Of a DNA stretch of 64,000 nucleotides, positions 1 through 8,725 are shown in pieces. Location of the stretch: positions 1 through 64,000 of the forward strand of contig CAYSQW010000001.1 of NCBI GenBank assembly GCA_964433135.1. The letters are read 5' to 3'. The first letter of the stretch is position 1. Each line of letters opens with the position of its first letter. The notes below the pieces were generated by a model. It did not search any database and was not told the origin of the DNA. It was given only the letters and a program-made list of their open reading frames with translations. Made by a program: the position numbers and the translations under genes. Origin of the DNA: CAYSQW01 sp964433135 (GTDB taxonomy: Bacteria; Acidobacteriota; Aminicenantia; Aminicenantales; Aminicenantaceae).

Positions 1-624
1 GACCGAAGCCGGAACCAGTCCCTGAACGGATTTTCCCTGCCGCAAACACGCCCTGATATAAGTGGACGAGATATCGAGAGCGGGGACGCGCAACAGAAAA
101 AGGTTGGCTCCATCATGTTCCGAATCCGGCAGCGTATTCGCATCGCTGATATCCGATACGCGATTTCGATATTTTTCCTCGAGGCACGCCTTCACTTCCC
201 GCAAATGATATCCCGGCCGGCTTATGACGATAAACGCGTATTCCTCCAGCAACCGCGCATAGTCTTTCCAGGTTTCTATTTCCAGAAACGCATCGACTCC
301 TATGATATAGAACAAACGACTCTCCGGATATTGTCTCGCTATCCCTTTCAGCGTATCGACGGCATAGGAAACACCTCCCGCATCGACCTCAAACGAAGAG
401 ACGCTCATCCCGGTGCGGCCCTCCAGCGCCAGTTCGACCATATTCAACCGGTCCCCGGCGGAAGCCGCCGTGCCCCGATTCTTATGGGGAGGAACGCAAG
501 ATGGAATGAGGAGCGTCGAAGTCAGAGCTGATTTCCGCCGCACGTATTCAGCGGCATGGAGGTGCCCGAAATGGATGGGATCGAACGTGCCACCGAACAG
601 CCCGATCCGCTCGTTCCCCCGCAT
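1..624 (-). CDS. nadD: Nicotinate-nucleotide adenylyltransferase, 3' end cut by window edge
   Basis: Adenylates nicotinate mononucleotide to deamido-NAD in NAD biosynthesis (cytosol). Translating the minus strand from position 624 gives 208 codons with the nucleotidyltransferase motif GGTFDPIHFGH near the N-terminus (the HxGH signature) and the family's C-terminal ISSTYIR motif just before the edge. The usual length is about 200-215 residues, so only around ten are missing. The start at 624 is preceded by AGGA at good spacing and lies one base after the obg stop; an in-frame ATG at 639 would give a short overlap instead. It is the last visible gene of rplU-rpmA-obg-nadD, a common bacterial order. 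Identification is firm; the exact C-terminus is not visible. Confidence 0.93.
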   Translation of the reverse strand, partial: MRGNERIGLFGGTFDPIHFGHLHAAEYVRRKSALTSTLLIPSCVPPHKNRGTAASAGDRLNMVELALEGRTGMSVSSFEVDAGGVSYAVDTLKGIARQYPESRLFYIIGVDAFLEIETWKDYARLLEEYAFIVISRPGYHLREVKACLEEKYRNRVSDISDANTLPDSEHDGANLFLLRVPALDISSTYIRACLRQGKSVQGLVPASV

Positions 625-625
625 T

Positions 626-1642
626 TCAGCTTTCCTCATCTTCGAGCCGGTCCAGTTCACCGATCATAGCCGTAAACAGGGACTTAAGCCCGATTTTCTT
701 CAACGCCGAAACGGCGACAAACCGCATTCCCTTCTCAGCCGCCAGTTTCCTCACACATTCGATCCTTTGGCTTTGGGAAGGGAGAAGATCGATCTTGTTG
801 GCGACCAGGATTTGACGCCGGTCCGCCAGATCCGGATTGAAGGCGCTCAGCTCCTTCATGACCGTATGGAAATCAAGCATCGGATCCCGCTCCGAATATG
901 GGGAAACATCGATAATATGGGCCAGCAGGCGGGTTCGTTCGACATGTTTGAGGAAACGCACCCCCAGGCCCAATCCTTCATGCGCCCCTTCGATCAGGCC
1001 CGGGATGTCTGCGATCGTGAAGCTCCTCATCTCGTCGATGTCCACGACCCCCAAATTGGGCGCCAGCGTGGTGAACGGATAAGCGGCGATCACGGGCTTC
1101 GCGGCAGACAGCCGCGAGATCAGCGTGGATTTTCCCGCATTGGGAAAACCGACCAATCCTATATCGGCGATAAGTTTCAATTCAAGGGTCAGTTCGATTT
1201 CCTCGCCGTCCCGCCCTTCCTGACGGTACCGGGGCGCCTGGTGTGTGGAAGATGCATAGGACGCATTTCCCAGGCCGCCTTTTCCACCCTTGGCGGCCAG
1301 ATATCTCTGCCCGGGCGTGATGAAATCGAACAGGATCGTGTCGGAACCCTTGGGCTTAACGATGGTTCCGACCGGAACCTTGAGAACCAGGTCTTCCCCT
1401 CTTTTTCCCTGCCTATTGCTGCCTTCCCCATGCCGTCCGCGTTTGGCTTTGTTGATGGGATGATAACGGTAAAATGCCAGGGAATTGACGCTTCGCGTGG
1501 ATTCAAGATAGATGCAGCCGCCGTCGCCGCCGCGCCCGCCGTTGGGTCCCCCCCGGGGGACGCCTCGCTCACGACGGAAGCTTATGCAACCGCTGCCGCC
1601 TTTACCCGCACGGAGGGTCACGTTGATTTGATCAACGAACAT
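626..1642 (-). CDS. obg: GTPase Obg/CgtA
   Basis: Essential ribosome-associated GTPase in 50S maturation and stress signalling. The 338-residue product has the glycine-rich Obg fold in the first ~155 residues (MFVDQINVTLRAGKGG, then GGxGG repeats) followed by the G domain: G1 GFPNAGKS, G3 DIPGLIEGAH and G4 NKID. It ends soon after the G domain, so the C-terminal OCT domain found in some orthologues is absent, which is normal for short Obg forms. It follows rpmA by about 20 bases and precedes nadD by one base, consistent with one transcript from the rplU promoter. Confidence 0.97.
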   Translation of the reverse strand: MFVDQINVTLRAGKGGSGCISFRRERGVPRGGPNGGRGGDGGCIYLESTRSVNSLAFYRYHPINKAKRGRHGEGSNRQGKRGEDLVLKVPVGTIVKPKGSDTILFDFITPGQRYLAAKGGKGGLGNASYASSTHQAPRYRQEGRDGEEIELTLELKLIADIGLVGFPNAGKSTLISRLSAAKPVIAAYPFTTLAPNLGVVDIDEMRSFTIADIPGLIEGAHEGLGLGVRFLKHVERTRLLAHIIDVSPYSERDPMLDFHTVMKELSAFNPDLADRRQILVANKIDLLPSQSQRIECVRKLAAEKGMRFVAVSALKKIGLKSLFTAMIGELDRLEDEES

Positions 1643-1662
1643 GTTTTAGAGAACGCCGACAT

Positions 1663-1917
1663 TCAGGAGGGGATCACGGAGACGAATTTTTGCTTTTTGC
1701 CCTTGGTCTCAAAGCGGACATTGCCCGTCACCGTGGCAAAAAGCGTATCGTCGTTGCCCCTTCCGACGTTGAGTCCGGGTTTGAATGGGGTTCCCCGCTG
1801 CCGAACCAGGATGGATCCGGCCGTGACATGCTGTCCCGAGGAACGCTTGACCCCCAGCCGTTTGGAATGGCTGTCTCTTCCGTTCTTAGCACTTCCACCT
1901 GATTTTTTATGCGCCAT
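1663..1917 (-). CDS. rpmA: 50S ribosomal protein L27
   Basis: L27 of the large ribosomal subunit; its N-terminal tail reaches towards the peptidyl transferase centre. The 84-residue sequence begins MAHKKSGGSAKNGRDS and contains SKRLGVKR and GSILVRQRGT, all diagnostic. It starts directly MAHKKSGG, without the cleaved N-terminal extension seen in Firmicutes. Its start overlaps the end of rplU by 11 bases, implying translational coupling. Confidence 0.98.
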   Translation of the reverse strand: MAHKKSGGSAKNGRDSHSKRLGVKRSSGQHVTAGSILVRQRGTPFKPGLNVGRGNDDTLFATVTGNVRFETKGKKQKFVSVIPS

Positions 1918-2599
1918 TCTTCGACTCCTTGGCTGGGGTTGCTTTTTTGGTTTTTGCCGCGGCTGTCTTTGCAGGAGTTTTTTTAGCCGGGGTCTTCGCC
2001 GCGGGTTTTGCCGCCGGCTTCTTTACCGCTGCTATGGGTTTATCGGCCGCCGCTTTTTGGGGGGCGGCGGATTTTTTGGCCGCGGGTTTTGCCGCCGGCT
2101 TCTTTGCAACAGGCTTGGCCGCCTTTTCAGCCGCGGGTTTTACCGCCGGTTTTTTCGCGGCCACCGGTTCGGCTTCGACTTTCTTTTCCGTCTTGGCGGC
2201 GGTTTTCGCCGCCGGTGCTTTGGCTGCCGCCGTTTTGGGCTCGGCCTTTTTTTTCGGCTCCGCCGCCTTTTTCGCAGCGGGTTTGCCGGAGAGGGCGATC
2301 TTTTCGATCTTGACCCGCGTCATTTCTTGACGGTGGCCTGTTTTTTTCTTGTACTGTTTGCGGCGTTTCTTCTTGAAAACGATGACTTTTTTATCCTTGA
2401 AGTTTTCCAGGACGACGGCCTGAACCAGGGCGTTTTCAAGCACAGGGGTTCCGATCCGGGTGTCTTTATCATCATCAATCAGAAGCACCTGATCAAAAGT
2501 CACTTTCTGGCCCGCGTCCGTGTTGAGTTTCTCAACTTGAAGGATATCTCCTTCCTGGACTTTATACTGTTTTCCACCGGTTTTAATCACAGCAAACAT
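1907..2599 (-). CDS. rplU: 50S ribosomal protein L21 with long Lys/Ala/Pro C-terminal tail
   Basis: L21 binds 23S rRNA in the large subunit. Residues 1-105 are a complete ordinary L21 (MFAVIKTGGKQYKV at the start, the basic KKKRRKQYKKKTGHRQ region near 77-91). Residues 106-230 are a low-complexity extension made almost only of Lys, Ala and Pro with AKKPAAKPAAKK-like repeats and a few Glu/Thr. The family is usually about 100-105 residues, so the tail more than doubles it. The tail resembles histone-H1-like or mycobacterial HU-like basic tails and may bind RNA or DNA; that is inference. The frame stays open to a stop overlapping rpmA, so the tail is not a frameshift artefact. Confidence 0.96.
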   Translation of the reverse strand: MFAVIKTGGKQYKVQEGDILQVEKLNTDAGQKVTFDQVLLIDDDKDTRIGTPVLENALVQAVVLENFKDKKVIVFKKKRRKQYKKKTGHRQEMTRVKIEKIALSGKPAAKKAAEPKKKAEPKTAAAKAPAAKTAAKTEKKVEAEPVAAKKPAVKPAAEKAAKPVAKKPAAKPAAKKSAAPQKAAADKPIAAVKKPAAKPAAKTPAKKTPAKTAAAKTKKATPAKESKNGA

Positions 2600-2648
2600 T
2601 TTAACTTTTTCCTTGTCTATATATAGAAGTTAAACGAATCGGAGCATA

Positions 2649-2677
2649 AATTTAACATATGCTTACTCTTATGTCAA
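2649..2677 (-). promoter_or_regulatory. Sigma-70-type promoter for rplU-rpmA-obg-nadD
   Basis: On the minus strand a perfect -35 TTGACA (2677-2672) is followed after 17 bases by a -10-like TAAATT (2654-2649). The predicted start site lies about 40 bases upstream of the rplU ATG. Only the -35 is strong; the -10 matches four of six consensus bases. Confidence 0.55.
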
Positions 2678-2811
2678 CAGGAGTCATGCAATTTCATCAA
2701 CGGCGTTCTCGAGAAAAACACTCTCAGGGTCCGTTTGTTTTGGGCCCTTAAAATTCCGGTCCTCGGCGCCCCGGAAACCAGGCGCAGCTCTTATGCCAAA
2801 CAGAGTGACGC

Positions 2812-2841
2812 TTGACAAACACCCCCAGATTCTCTCATTAT
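2812..2841 (+). promoter_or_regulatory. Sigma-70-type promoter for tRNA-Val
   Basis: TTGACA at 2812-2817 and CATTAT at 2836-2841 with an 18-base spacer, ending 23 bases before the mature 5' end of tRNA-Val. Position and a perfect -35 support it. Confidence 0.55.
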
Positions 2842-2864
2842 AAGGTGCTTCCATCAAAGGATAC

Positions 2865-2939
2865 GGGCGGTTAGCTCAGCGGAAGAGTACCGGCCTTACA
2901 AGCCGGGTGTCACTGGTTCGAATCCAGTACCGCCCACCA
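2865..2939 (+). tRNA. tRNA-Val (anticodon TAC)
   Basis: Cloverleaf read by eye: acceptor stem GGGCGGT pairing with ACCGCCC, D arm GCTC...GAG, anticodon stem CCGGC/GCCGG around loop CTTACAA (anticodon TAC), T arm ACTGG-TTCGAAT-CCAGT, discriminator A and an encoded CCA end. Confidence 0.95.
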
Positions 2940-3149
2940 GAGTTTCCCCAGGGAGGAACGGGCATTTTGGTTGGTTTTCCTTTCACTCCCAATACCATAT
3001 TTTCAGCGATTTTCAACAAAATTTGTGACATGGAGAGAAGTTTAACGTCTGGCAAATTTATTTGCTATACACCCAAAGAAGGAAAGAACTTTCTCCCGGA
3101 AAAATCATCTATTCCGCAGAAGCCATGCTTGAAAACACCGCCGTTGAAA

Positions 3150-4031
3150 TCATTCAGGCCGGTCACCTTTAAACCTGACATCCACTTCCACGGTGAAAAA
3201 GCGGTAGTCGCTGTATGTGAATCGGGTGCAACGCTCGGTCAGGGAGTCACCTCGTGGGCGATAACGATCAAGAGAATCATATTTCTGAGAAAAGATTGTC
3301 TCGCTGGGAAAACGTAGGCCGTTTTTTTCAATCCCGTAGAGATGTACCACCGTCGGAGGCTCATAGGCACTCGCAATGCGCGGCCGGATATAACCGGTTA
3401 GAGAATCCGCATCGACTTCGATCTTAAGCACACTGAAATCCTCTCTATCCACCCAGACTTTCCCATCGTTGGGATTATGTGACGCCGATTCTCGGGGACG
3501 GACTTCCAGAGCCCAGGCTCTCCGACCGGCGGCGCGATCTTTTTTGACAACCCGGTAGTCATAACTTTCCTGATTCGCCGTTTGCAACAGTCCCACAGGC
3601 CCCAGGATCGAGCGCTGGGAGTAGAAAAAACTCGTTTTCAGGCGAGCATGATCCTCATGTCGGGGGCGCCCGTTTTCTTCCAGGAGAAGCCGTTTTTCAT
3701 CGTACCGGTTCTCTTGCTTTATTAGCTGGTAGTCATAGATCCAGGTATGTCTGTGAACCGTAGGTGGCTCAGGAAAGCCCAATCTGGCTATTTCGAAATT
3801 GGTCCGATTATAAACACCATAATGGCTCTCTTCTACGACCCTTTCCCGACAGACGAAATACAGGGCCGCATGCCCCAGACGATCGCAGTAGGCGCCGGTT
3901 TGCTTCAGTATCTCTTCCAGCTCCGGCTTATTTTGCAGAGGTTCCGCCCGGCCGTGCGATCCCGCTGCGGGATACAGCATAAGAACCACGGCGCACAGAA
4001 TACAAGACCATCGACATGCCCGTGACGCCAT
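3150..4031 (-). CDS. Secreted protein of unknown function
   Basis: A 293-residue protein with an N-terminal signal-like segment (hydrophobic CILCAVVLMLYPAAG around residues 11-25 after positive charges), then a soluble region rich in Tyr, Arg and Glu. The mid-part (KVWVDREDFSVLKIEVDADS, about 190-210) resembles the beta-strand phrasing of outer-membrane lipoprotein-sorting-like proteins, in which a 'V-D-x-E-x-x-V-L-K' strand is common. I cannot name a family with confidence. It stands alone, divergent from the VWA gene across about 270 bases. The start is preceded by AGGAGGTTGACC. Confidence 0.8.
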   Translation of the reverse strand: MASRACRWSCILCAVVLMLYPAAGSHGRAEPLQNKPELEEILKQTGAYCDRLGHAALYFVCRERVVEESHYGVYNRTNFEIARLGFPEPPTVHRHTWIYDYQLIKQENRYDEKRLLLEENGRPRHEDHARLKTSFFYSQRSILGPVGLLQTANQESYDYRVVKKDRAAGRRAWALEVRPRESASHNPNDGKVWVDREDFSVLKIEVDADSLTGYIRPRIASAYEPPTVVHLYGIEKNGLRFPSETIFSQKYDSLDRYRPRGDSLTERCTRFTYSDYRFFTVEVDVRFKGDRPE

Positions 4032-4252
4032 TAAAGGTCAACCTCCTTTTTTAATATTTTATCAAAAATAATGACTGAAATGAAACACCCCTCTTTTTCA
4101 ATCCCACATATTTAGATCCGAAAAAACTTGAGGGGGATCGTGGATTCCGAACATTTACGGAAAAGACTGAATTCAGTGCCGCCTTATTCCAAATTTGCCT
4201 GCCGGAAGAAAATAATCAAACCGATTTTTCCCATACCGGCCACCCACGACAT

Positions 4253-4281
4253 TTGACATTTGTGGTATATGGGATTTTAAT
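4253..4281 (+). promoter_or_regulatory. Sigma-70-type promoter for the VWA-domain gene
   Basis: Perfect -35 TTGACA (4253-4258), 17-base spacer, -10 TTTAAT (4276-4281, five of six consensus). It lies 22 bases upstream of the ATG at 4304, which also has a G-rich ribosome-binding site (GGGGGGTGA). Confidence 0.65.
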
Positions 4282-4303
4282 GATTTTTGGGGGGTGATGT
4301 TTC

Positions 4304-6013
4304 ATGTCACCAATACGGTTTTTAAAATGGATACAAGCCGCCTGTTTTCCTGCCATTCTGATTTCTTTATGGACTTTCAACATCTTCGGTTTCAATGAGC
4401 CGAATCTTAAGCAGAGCGGGAATAAGAAGCCGTTTCAGCATGACGTCGCGGTGACGGTCAAGCTGGTCCAGGTCTATGTCACGGATAAAGAAGGCCAGCC
4501 GATTACGGATTTGAAGAAGGATGATTTTCTCATCTATGACCAGGGAAAGCTCAAAGAAATCACGGAATTTGAAAAACACCTGCTCTCTCTGCCCGAGGTC
4601 ATGAGAAAACCCACAGTAAAAAAAAACGCTCTTCCCGAAAACGCGAAAACGCCGCCTGCAAAAGCTTTACCGGAGCGAAAAAAAACTGAAGCCGCCCCCG
4701 CGTCTTCAAAGATGAACCGCAAATTCATCCTGTTTTTCGATTTCGCGTTCAACAACGCCAAAGGCATATTGAAATCCAAGGAAGCGGCGCTGCATTTCAT
4801 GGACACAAAGCTTCTCCCCGAGGACGAAGTGGCGGTCCTGTCATACGCCATCCCCCACGGTCTCACCGTCCATGAATTCTTGACCGCCAACCACCCGAAA
4901 GCAAGGGAGGTCATCGAGAGCTTCGGGGCGAAGGAGATCGCGGGACGCGCCCATAACGTGGAATTGAAATACTGGATAAACGCAGGCGGAGATAAAGAAG
5001 CCAGATACCCGCAAGCGGATTATTCAGTGCGCTTTTCGCTCGGAGTTAGGCAACTCGGGTATGAACGAAATATTTACAAACAGCAGGCCCGTCATTTTTC
5101 CACTTGTATCGAGGAATTATCCAAGGCCCTGCGCTATATTCCCGGATACAAAAACATCTTTTTCTTCTCCTCCGGTATCGCCGGTTCCATCCTCTACGGA
5201 AAACCGACTTTCCCAAAGATGCACACTCAACTGGCAGATGGATTGGGAGAAACCGCTTTCCGCGATAAATATGAAAACATGCTGAAAGGATTATCCTCTT
5301 CAAACAGCATCGTCCACACCATAAGCACTGAGGAATACGACACCTTGGCTCACCGGGATGCCGATATCCAGGGTGCCACGGCCTTAAAACGCATGTCCAA
5401 GGAAAGCGGGGGCCGGCACTACGGGAATATTTCCGATTACGAGACCATCATGGAAGAGCTGCAGAACCGTACCGGCTCCTATTATGTCCTGGGATACTAT
5501 GTGAGCGAGAAATGGGACGGGCGATACCATAAGCTGGACGTGAAAGTGAAGAAAAAGGGCTGCAAGGTTCACGCGCAGGGGGGGTATTACGAAAGAAAGC
5601 CTTTCACGGAATATTCTAAACTGGAAAAGCAGCTCCATCTGGTGGATCTGGCGCTTAACGAAAGACCGCTGTTCCAGGACCCGGTTCATTTTCCGCTTGA
5701 GGCCGTATGGAATCCCGATGATGAAGCCACCGCCCTCAAGCTGAAGCTCAGCCTGCCGGAATGGAGTCTCGGAGAAATCTCCGGCAAGGAGGTCGAGATA
5801 GTAAGCTTGATTTTCGATGAAAAGGACGATGTCGCCGGCATGCAGCGCGAACCGGCGGATTTTTCAAAACAGGCCGCTTGGGAGTTTCAGCACACCTCAC
5901 ACTTTTCGGTTCCACCGGGAAAATACAGATGCCGCGTGGTCATCCGGAACCTCCAGACCGGACAGGCCGCCGTCGGCGCTTGTAAGGTGGATATTCCCGA
6001 TACAAAAAAATAG
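4304..6013 (+). CDS. VWFA-related secreted protein (TIGR03436-like)
   Basis: A 569-residue exported protein. Residues about 10-30 form a hydrophobic signal or anchor. The next block (VTVKLVQVYVTDKEGQPITDL, quoted in part) is the opening beta-strand signature of the acidobacterial VWFA-related family, followed by an Ala/Pro/Lys-rich linker (about 95-140) and the von Willebrand A-type fold (about 140-400). The MIDAS entry reads FDFAFNN rather than DxSxS, so metal binding may be altered. The VWA part closes near RTGSYYVLGYYV, after which a beta-rich C-terminal region of about 140 residues follows. Family role: probably protein-protein or matrix adhesion outside the inner membrane; no partner is evident here. 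Confidence 0.85.
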   Translation: MSPIRFLKWIQAACFPAILISLWTFNIFGFNEPNLKQSGNKKPFQHDVAVTVKLVQVYVTDKEGQPITDLKKDDFLIYDQGKLKEITEFEKHLLSLPEVMRKPTVKKNALPENAKTPPAKALPERKKTEAAPASSKMNRKFILFFDFAFNNAKGILKSKEAALHFMDTKLLPEDEVAVLSYAIPHGLTVHEFLTANHPKAREVIESFGAKEIAGRAHNVELKYWINAGGDKEARYPQADYSVRFSLGVRQLGYERNIYKQQARHFSTCIEELSKALRYIPGYKNIFFFSSGIAGSILYGKPTFPKMHTQLADGLGETAFRDKYENMLKGLSSSNSIVHTISTEEYDTLAHRDADIQGATALKRMSKESGGRHYGNISDYETIMEELQNRTGSYYVLGYYVSEKWDGRYHKLDVKVKKKGCKVHAQGGYYERKPFTEYSKLEKQLHLVDLALNERPLFQDPVHFPLEAVWNPDDEATALKLKLSLPEWSLGEISGKEVEIVSLIFDEKDDVAGMQREPADFSKQAAWEFQHTSHFSVPPGKYRCRVVIRNLQTGQAAVGACKVDIPDTKK

Positions 6014-6043
6014 GTTCCACACAACGGGTTTGATTTCTGTTTC

Positions 6044-8443
6044 TCATTCATACCGAAGCGAATCCACGGGATTCGTGAGGGCGGCTTTTACGGCATGGAA
6101 GCTTACGGTGAGAAAAGCGATCCCCAGCCCCAGAGATCCGGAAACAAGAAACACGTCCACCCCGATCCCGATCCGGTAGGCAAACTGCTGAAGCCACTTG
6201 TTCATAGCGAAATAAGCAAGGGGCCAGGCGATGCCAATGGCGATAAGGATCTTGTTTACGAATCCCTTGGTCAGGTGCAGCACGATATGGGGTACCGTCG
6301 CACCCAGGACCTTGCGGACCCCGATCTCCTTCGTTCTCCGGTCGGCCACGAATGACGCCAGACCGAAAAGACCCAGACAGGAGATGAAGACAGCCAGAAA
6401 GGAGAAGACGGAAAAAAGCGACCGGATCTGCTTCTCATTGGCGTAGAGGGCGTCATAGTCCTGATCGAGAAAAGAATATTCGAACGGCGCGCCCGGGGCG
6501 AACGACCTCCAGGCGTCGCCGATGGTGCGGACCGTGCCGAAAACATCTTCGGTACGCATACGAACGGAGATGTAATCCTGTGCATCCTGAAAGCCGCCCG
6601 CCGCCAAAAGCAGCGCCAGCGGCCGGATCTCCTGGTGAAGCGATTCATAATGGTAGTCTTCGATCACCCCGATAACCGTCAGCTCCCCCACACTCGTGGT
6701 CCAGATGGTTTTATGGAGCGGGTCTTTCCACCCCAAAGCTTTGACCGCACTCTCATTGAGGATTACCGCCTGGGTGTCCGTAATGAAGTCCCTGGAAAAG
6801 AATCTCCCCTCCGCCATTTTCAGCTGCAACGTCTCGAGATAATCATGATCGCAGACACAGAGATTCAGATTGAATTTGTTGGCGACATCCTTGGATACGA
6901 AGATCATGTTCTCAAAACTCCTGCCGGGAAGCGTGTCGGAGCCGGAGACCTGCATCACACCGCTGTTTCGGCGCAGCGCCTCCTTGAAAGCAGCCATCCC
7001 GCCGCCCAGGGCGCCCGGATTGCGGACGACCATAACCTGTTCCTTTTCGAATCCCAGCCTTTTGTTCTGGAAATATTTCAGCTGCTGGAAGACGATCAGG
7101 GTTCCGGCGATAAGGAATATGGAGATGGAGAACTGGAAGACGACCAGGATATTCCGCAGCAGAGAACTCCCGCGGCCCGATCCTCCCCGGAATACGGAAA
7201 TGGGTGGAAAGGCGGAGAGAAAGAATGCGGGATAGGAACCCGAGATCAGCCCCACCACCAGCCCCAGGCCCAAAAGAGCCGGGATAACGGCCGCGTTCTC
7301 CAGATAGGGCATGGAAAGCCGCCGGCCGACAAAATGTCCATATGCGGGCAAAAGGATCTGGATGGCCGCCAATCCCAAACCGAGAGCGATGTAACTCATC
7401 AGCACGGACTCGCTTAAAAACTGCCGGATCAGAGCTTTTCTTCCTGATCCCACCACCTTCCTCACCCCCACCTCTTTCGCCCGCAGCGATGATTTGGCGG
7501 TGGAAAGGTTCATGAAGTTGATGCAGGCGATCAGCAGGATGATGACGCTGATCACGGAAAAAACGACGATGGTGGTTTGACTGCCGTTGGCCTCGAATTC
7601 ACCCTTGAGATCCGAGTTGAGGTGGATATCCGTTATAGGCTGCAGGTAGTACTCCCAGTAATTCCCTTCGGCCACCCATTCATCGAATCCACGTCCGCCC
7701 AGGTTTCTTCGCGTAAACTCCTTGAGCTTGGATTCGAATTCCTCCCGCGATGTCCCCGGCCGCAGCAGGAGATAGGACACGAAGTGGGTTCCCGCCCAAT
7801 CCTTGCTGTTGATGAGGGCGGGAAAGGAAGCGGAAGAGACCAGAACATCATAATGGAAATGGGAGTTCTCCGGGACATCTTCCGAAACGCCGGTCACTTC
7901 AAAGACGAGACGGCCCGTCCCGTTGGGGAAATCGGCCGTGATCGTCTTTCCCGCCGCATCCTTGGTTCCGAAAAATTTCACGGCCGCCAAGCGAGACAGC
8001 ACCACGGTGTTGGGCTCGGCGAGCACCGTTTGTGGATCGCCTTGGGTCAGCGGAAAAGAGAAAACTTCGAAGAAGGGAGCGTCAACGGCATAGAACCTCG
8101 GTTCATAAAAGGTCCGGTCGTCAAGGATCACCGGGATTCTTCCCGGATTGTAGAGCTTGATACCTTGCTCGATCTCCGGGAATTCCGCCGTTAATCTCCG
8201 GAACACCTCGGAAGAGGTCTGCGCCTGATCGATTTTGGTGTCGCCCAGAGTGGCCCGCAGCGCCAGCCGGTAGATCCTGTCCGCGTTTTCATGAAACCGG
8301 TCATAGCTTCGTTCGTGGAAAACAAACAACCAGATCAGGATGCTGCAGGCGATGCCGACCGCCAGGCCGACGATGTTAATGGCGGAGAACACCTTGTACT
8401 TCTTGATGTTCCGGAACGCAATCTTCAGATGATTATTCAGCAT
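6044..8443 (-). CDS. ABC transporter permease, MacB/FtsX type
   Basis: A 799-residue inner-membrane protein. The N-terminus has a short cytoplasmic start, a first membrane helix (about 20-42) and the MacB periplasmic core domain (about 45-270). Two FtsX permease modules follow, each preceded by the coupling-helix motif GVRKVxG (GVRKVVGSGRKALIRQFLSES about 325-345, and GVRKVLGATVPHIV about 705-720). A second periplasmic domain sits between them. Two-module proteins of this size are common in Bacteroidetes and Acidobacteria-like lineages and are usually linked to an ABC ATPase, which is not adjacent here, so the ATPase must be elsewhere. The substrate is unknown. Confidence 0.9.
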   Translation of the reverse strand: MLNNHLKIAFRNIKKYKVFSAINIVGLAVGIACSILIWLFVFHERSYDRFHENADRIYRLALRATLGDTKIDQAQTSSEVFRRLTAEFPEIEQGIKLYNPGRIPVILDDRTFYEPRFYAVDAPFFEVFSFPLTQGDPQTVLAEPNTVVLSRLAAVKFFGTKDAAGKTITADFPNGTGRLVFEVTGVSEDVPENSHFHYDVLVSSASFPALINSKDWAGTHFVSYLLLRPGTSREEFESKLKEFTRRNLGGRGFDEWVAEGNYWEYYLQPITDIHLNSDLKGEFEANGSQTTIVVFSVISVIILLIACINFMNLSTAKSSLRAKEVGVRKVVGSGRKALIRQFLSESVLMSYIALGLGLAAIQILLPAYGHFVGRRLSMPYLENAAVIPALLGLGLVVGLISGSYPAFFLSAFPPISVFRGGSGRGSSLLRNILVVFQFSISIFLIAGTLIVFQQLKYFQNKRLGFEKEQVMVVRNPGALGGGMAAFKEALRRNSGVMQVSGSDTLPGRSFENMIFVSKDVANKFNLNLCVCDHDYLETLQLKMAEGRFFSRDFITDTQAVILNESAVKALGWKDPLHKTIWTTSVGELTVIGVIEDYHYESLHQEIRPLALLLAAGGFQDAQDYISVRMRTEDVFGTVRTIGDAWRSFAPGAPFEYSFLDQDYDALYANEKQIRSLFSVFSFLAVFISCLGLFGLASFVADRRTKEIGVRKVLGATVPHIVLHLTKGFVNKILIAIGIAWPLAYFAMNKWLQQFAYRIGIGVDVFLVSGSLGLGIAFLTVSFHAVKAALTNPVDSLRYE

Positions 8444-8544
8444 GACCCATTACTAAACCGCTTGGAGATGAAGATGAGCGGATATGACGGCACCGCCAGC
8501 TCTCTCTATTCATCCGCATGGAATCATTCCTTTATTTGAACTCA

Positions 8545-8573
8545 ATTCTATATGCTAACATCTCATGTGAAAA
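8545..8573 (-). promoter_or_regulatory. Possible sigma-70-type promoter for the ABC permease
   Basis: On the minus strand TTTTCA (8573-8568), 17-base spacer, TAGAAT (8550-8545), about 100 bases upstream of the start at 8443. The -10 is good and the -35 weak. Confidence 0.4.
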
Positions 8574-8725
8574 GATAAAAGCTTCCGGGATACAAGAGAA
8601 AAAAATAAATACGCATTCCTTTCATAACCAGAACACGCTCAAAATAACCATGCTCCTCTCCCTCCCAATTGACTTGACCTCACCCCCTGGTATGCAGTTC
8701 TCAATGCGATAATGGAGGCAAGAAC

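Noticed and set aside
413..2626. Long plus-strand open frame of 737 codons
   Set aside because: It runs antisense through obg, rpmA and rplU; its odd Phe/Gly/Arg composition mirrors the Lys/Ala/Pro tail of L21.
2907..3317. Plus-strand open frame beginning inside tRNA-Val
   Set aside because: Starts within a tRNA and runs antisense into the secreted-protein gene; no start signal.
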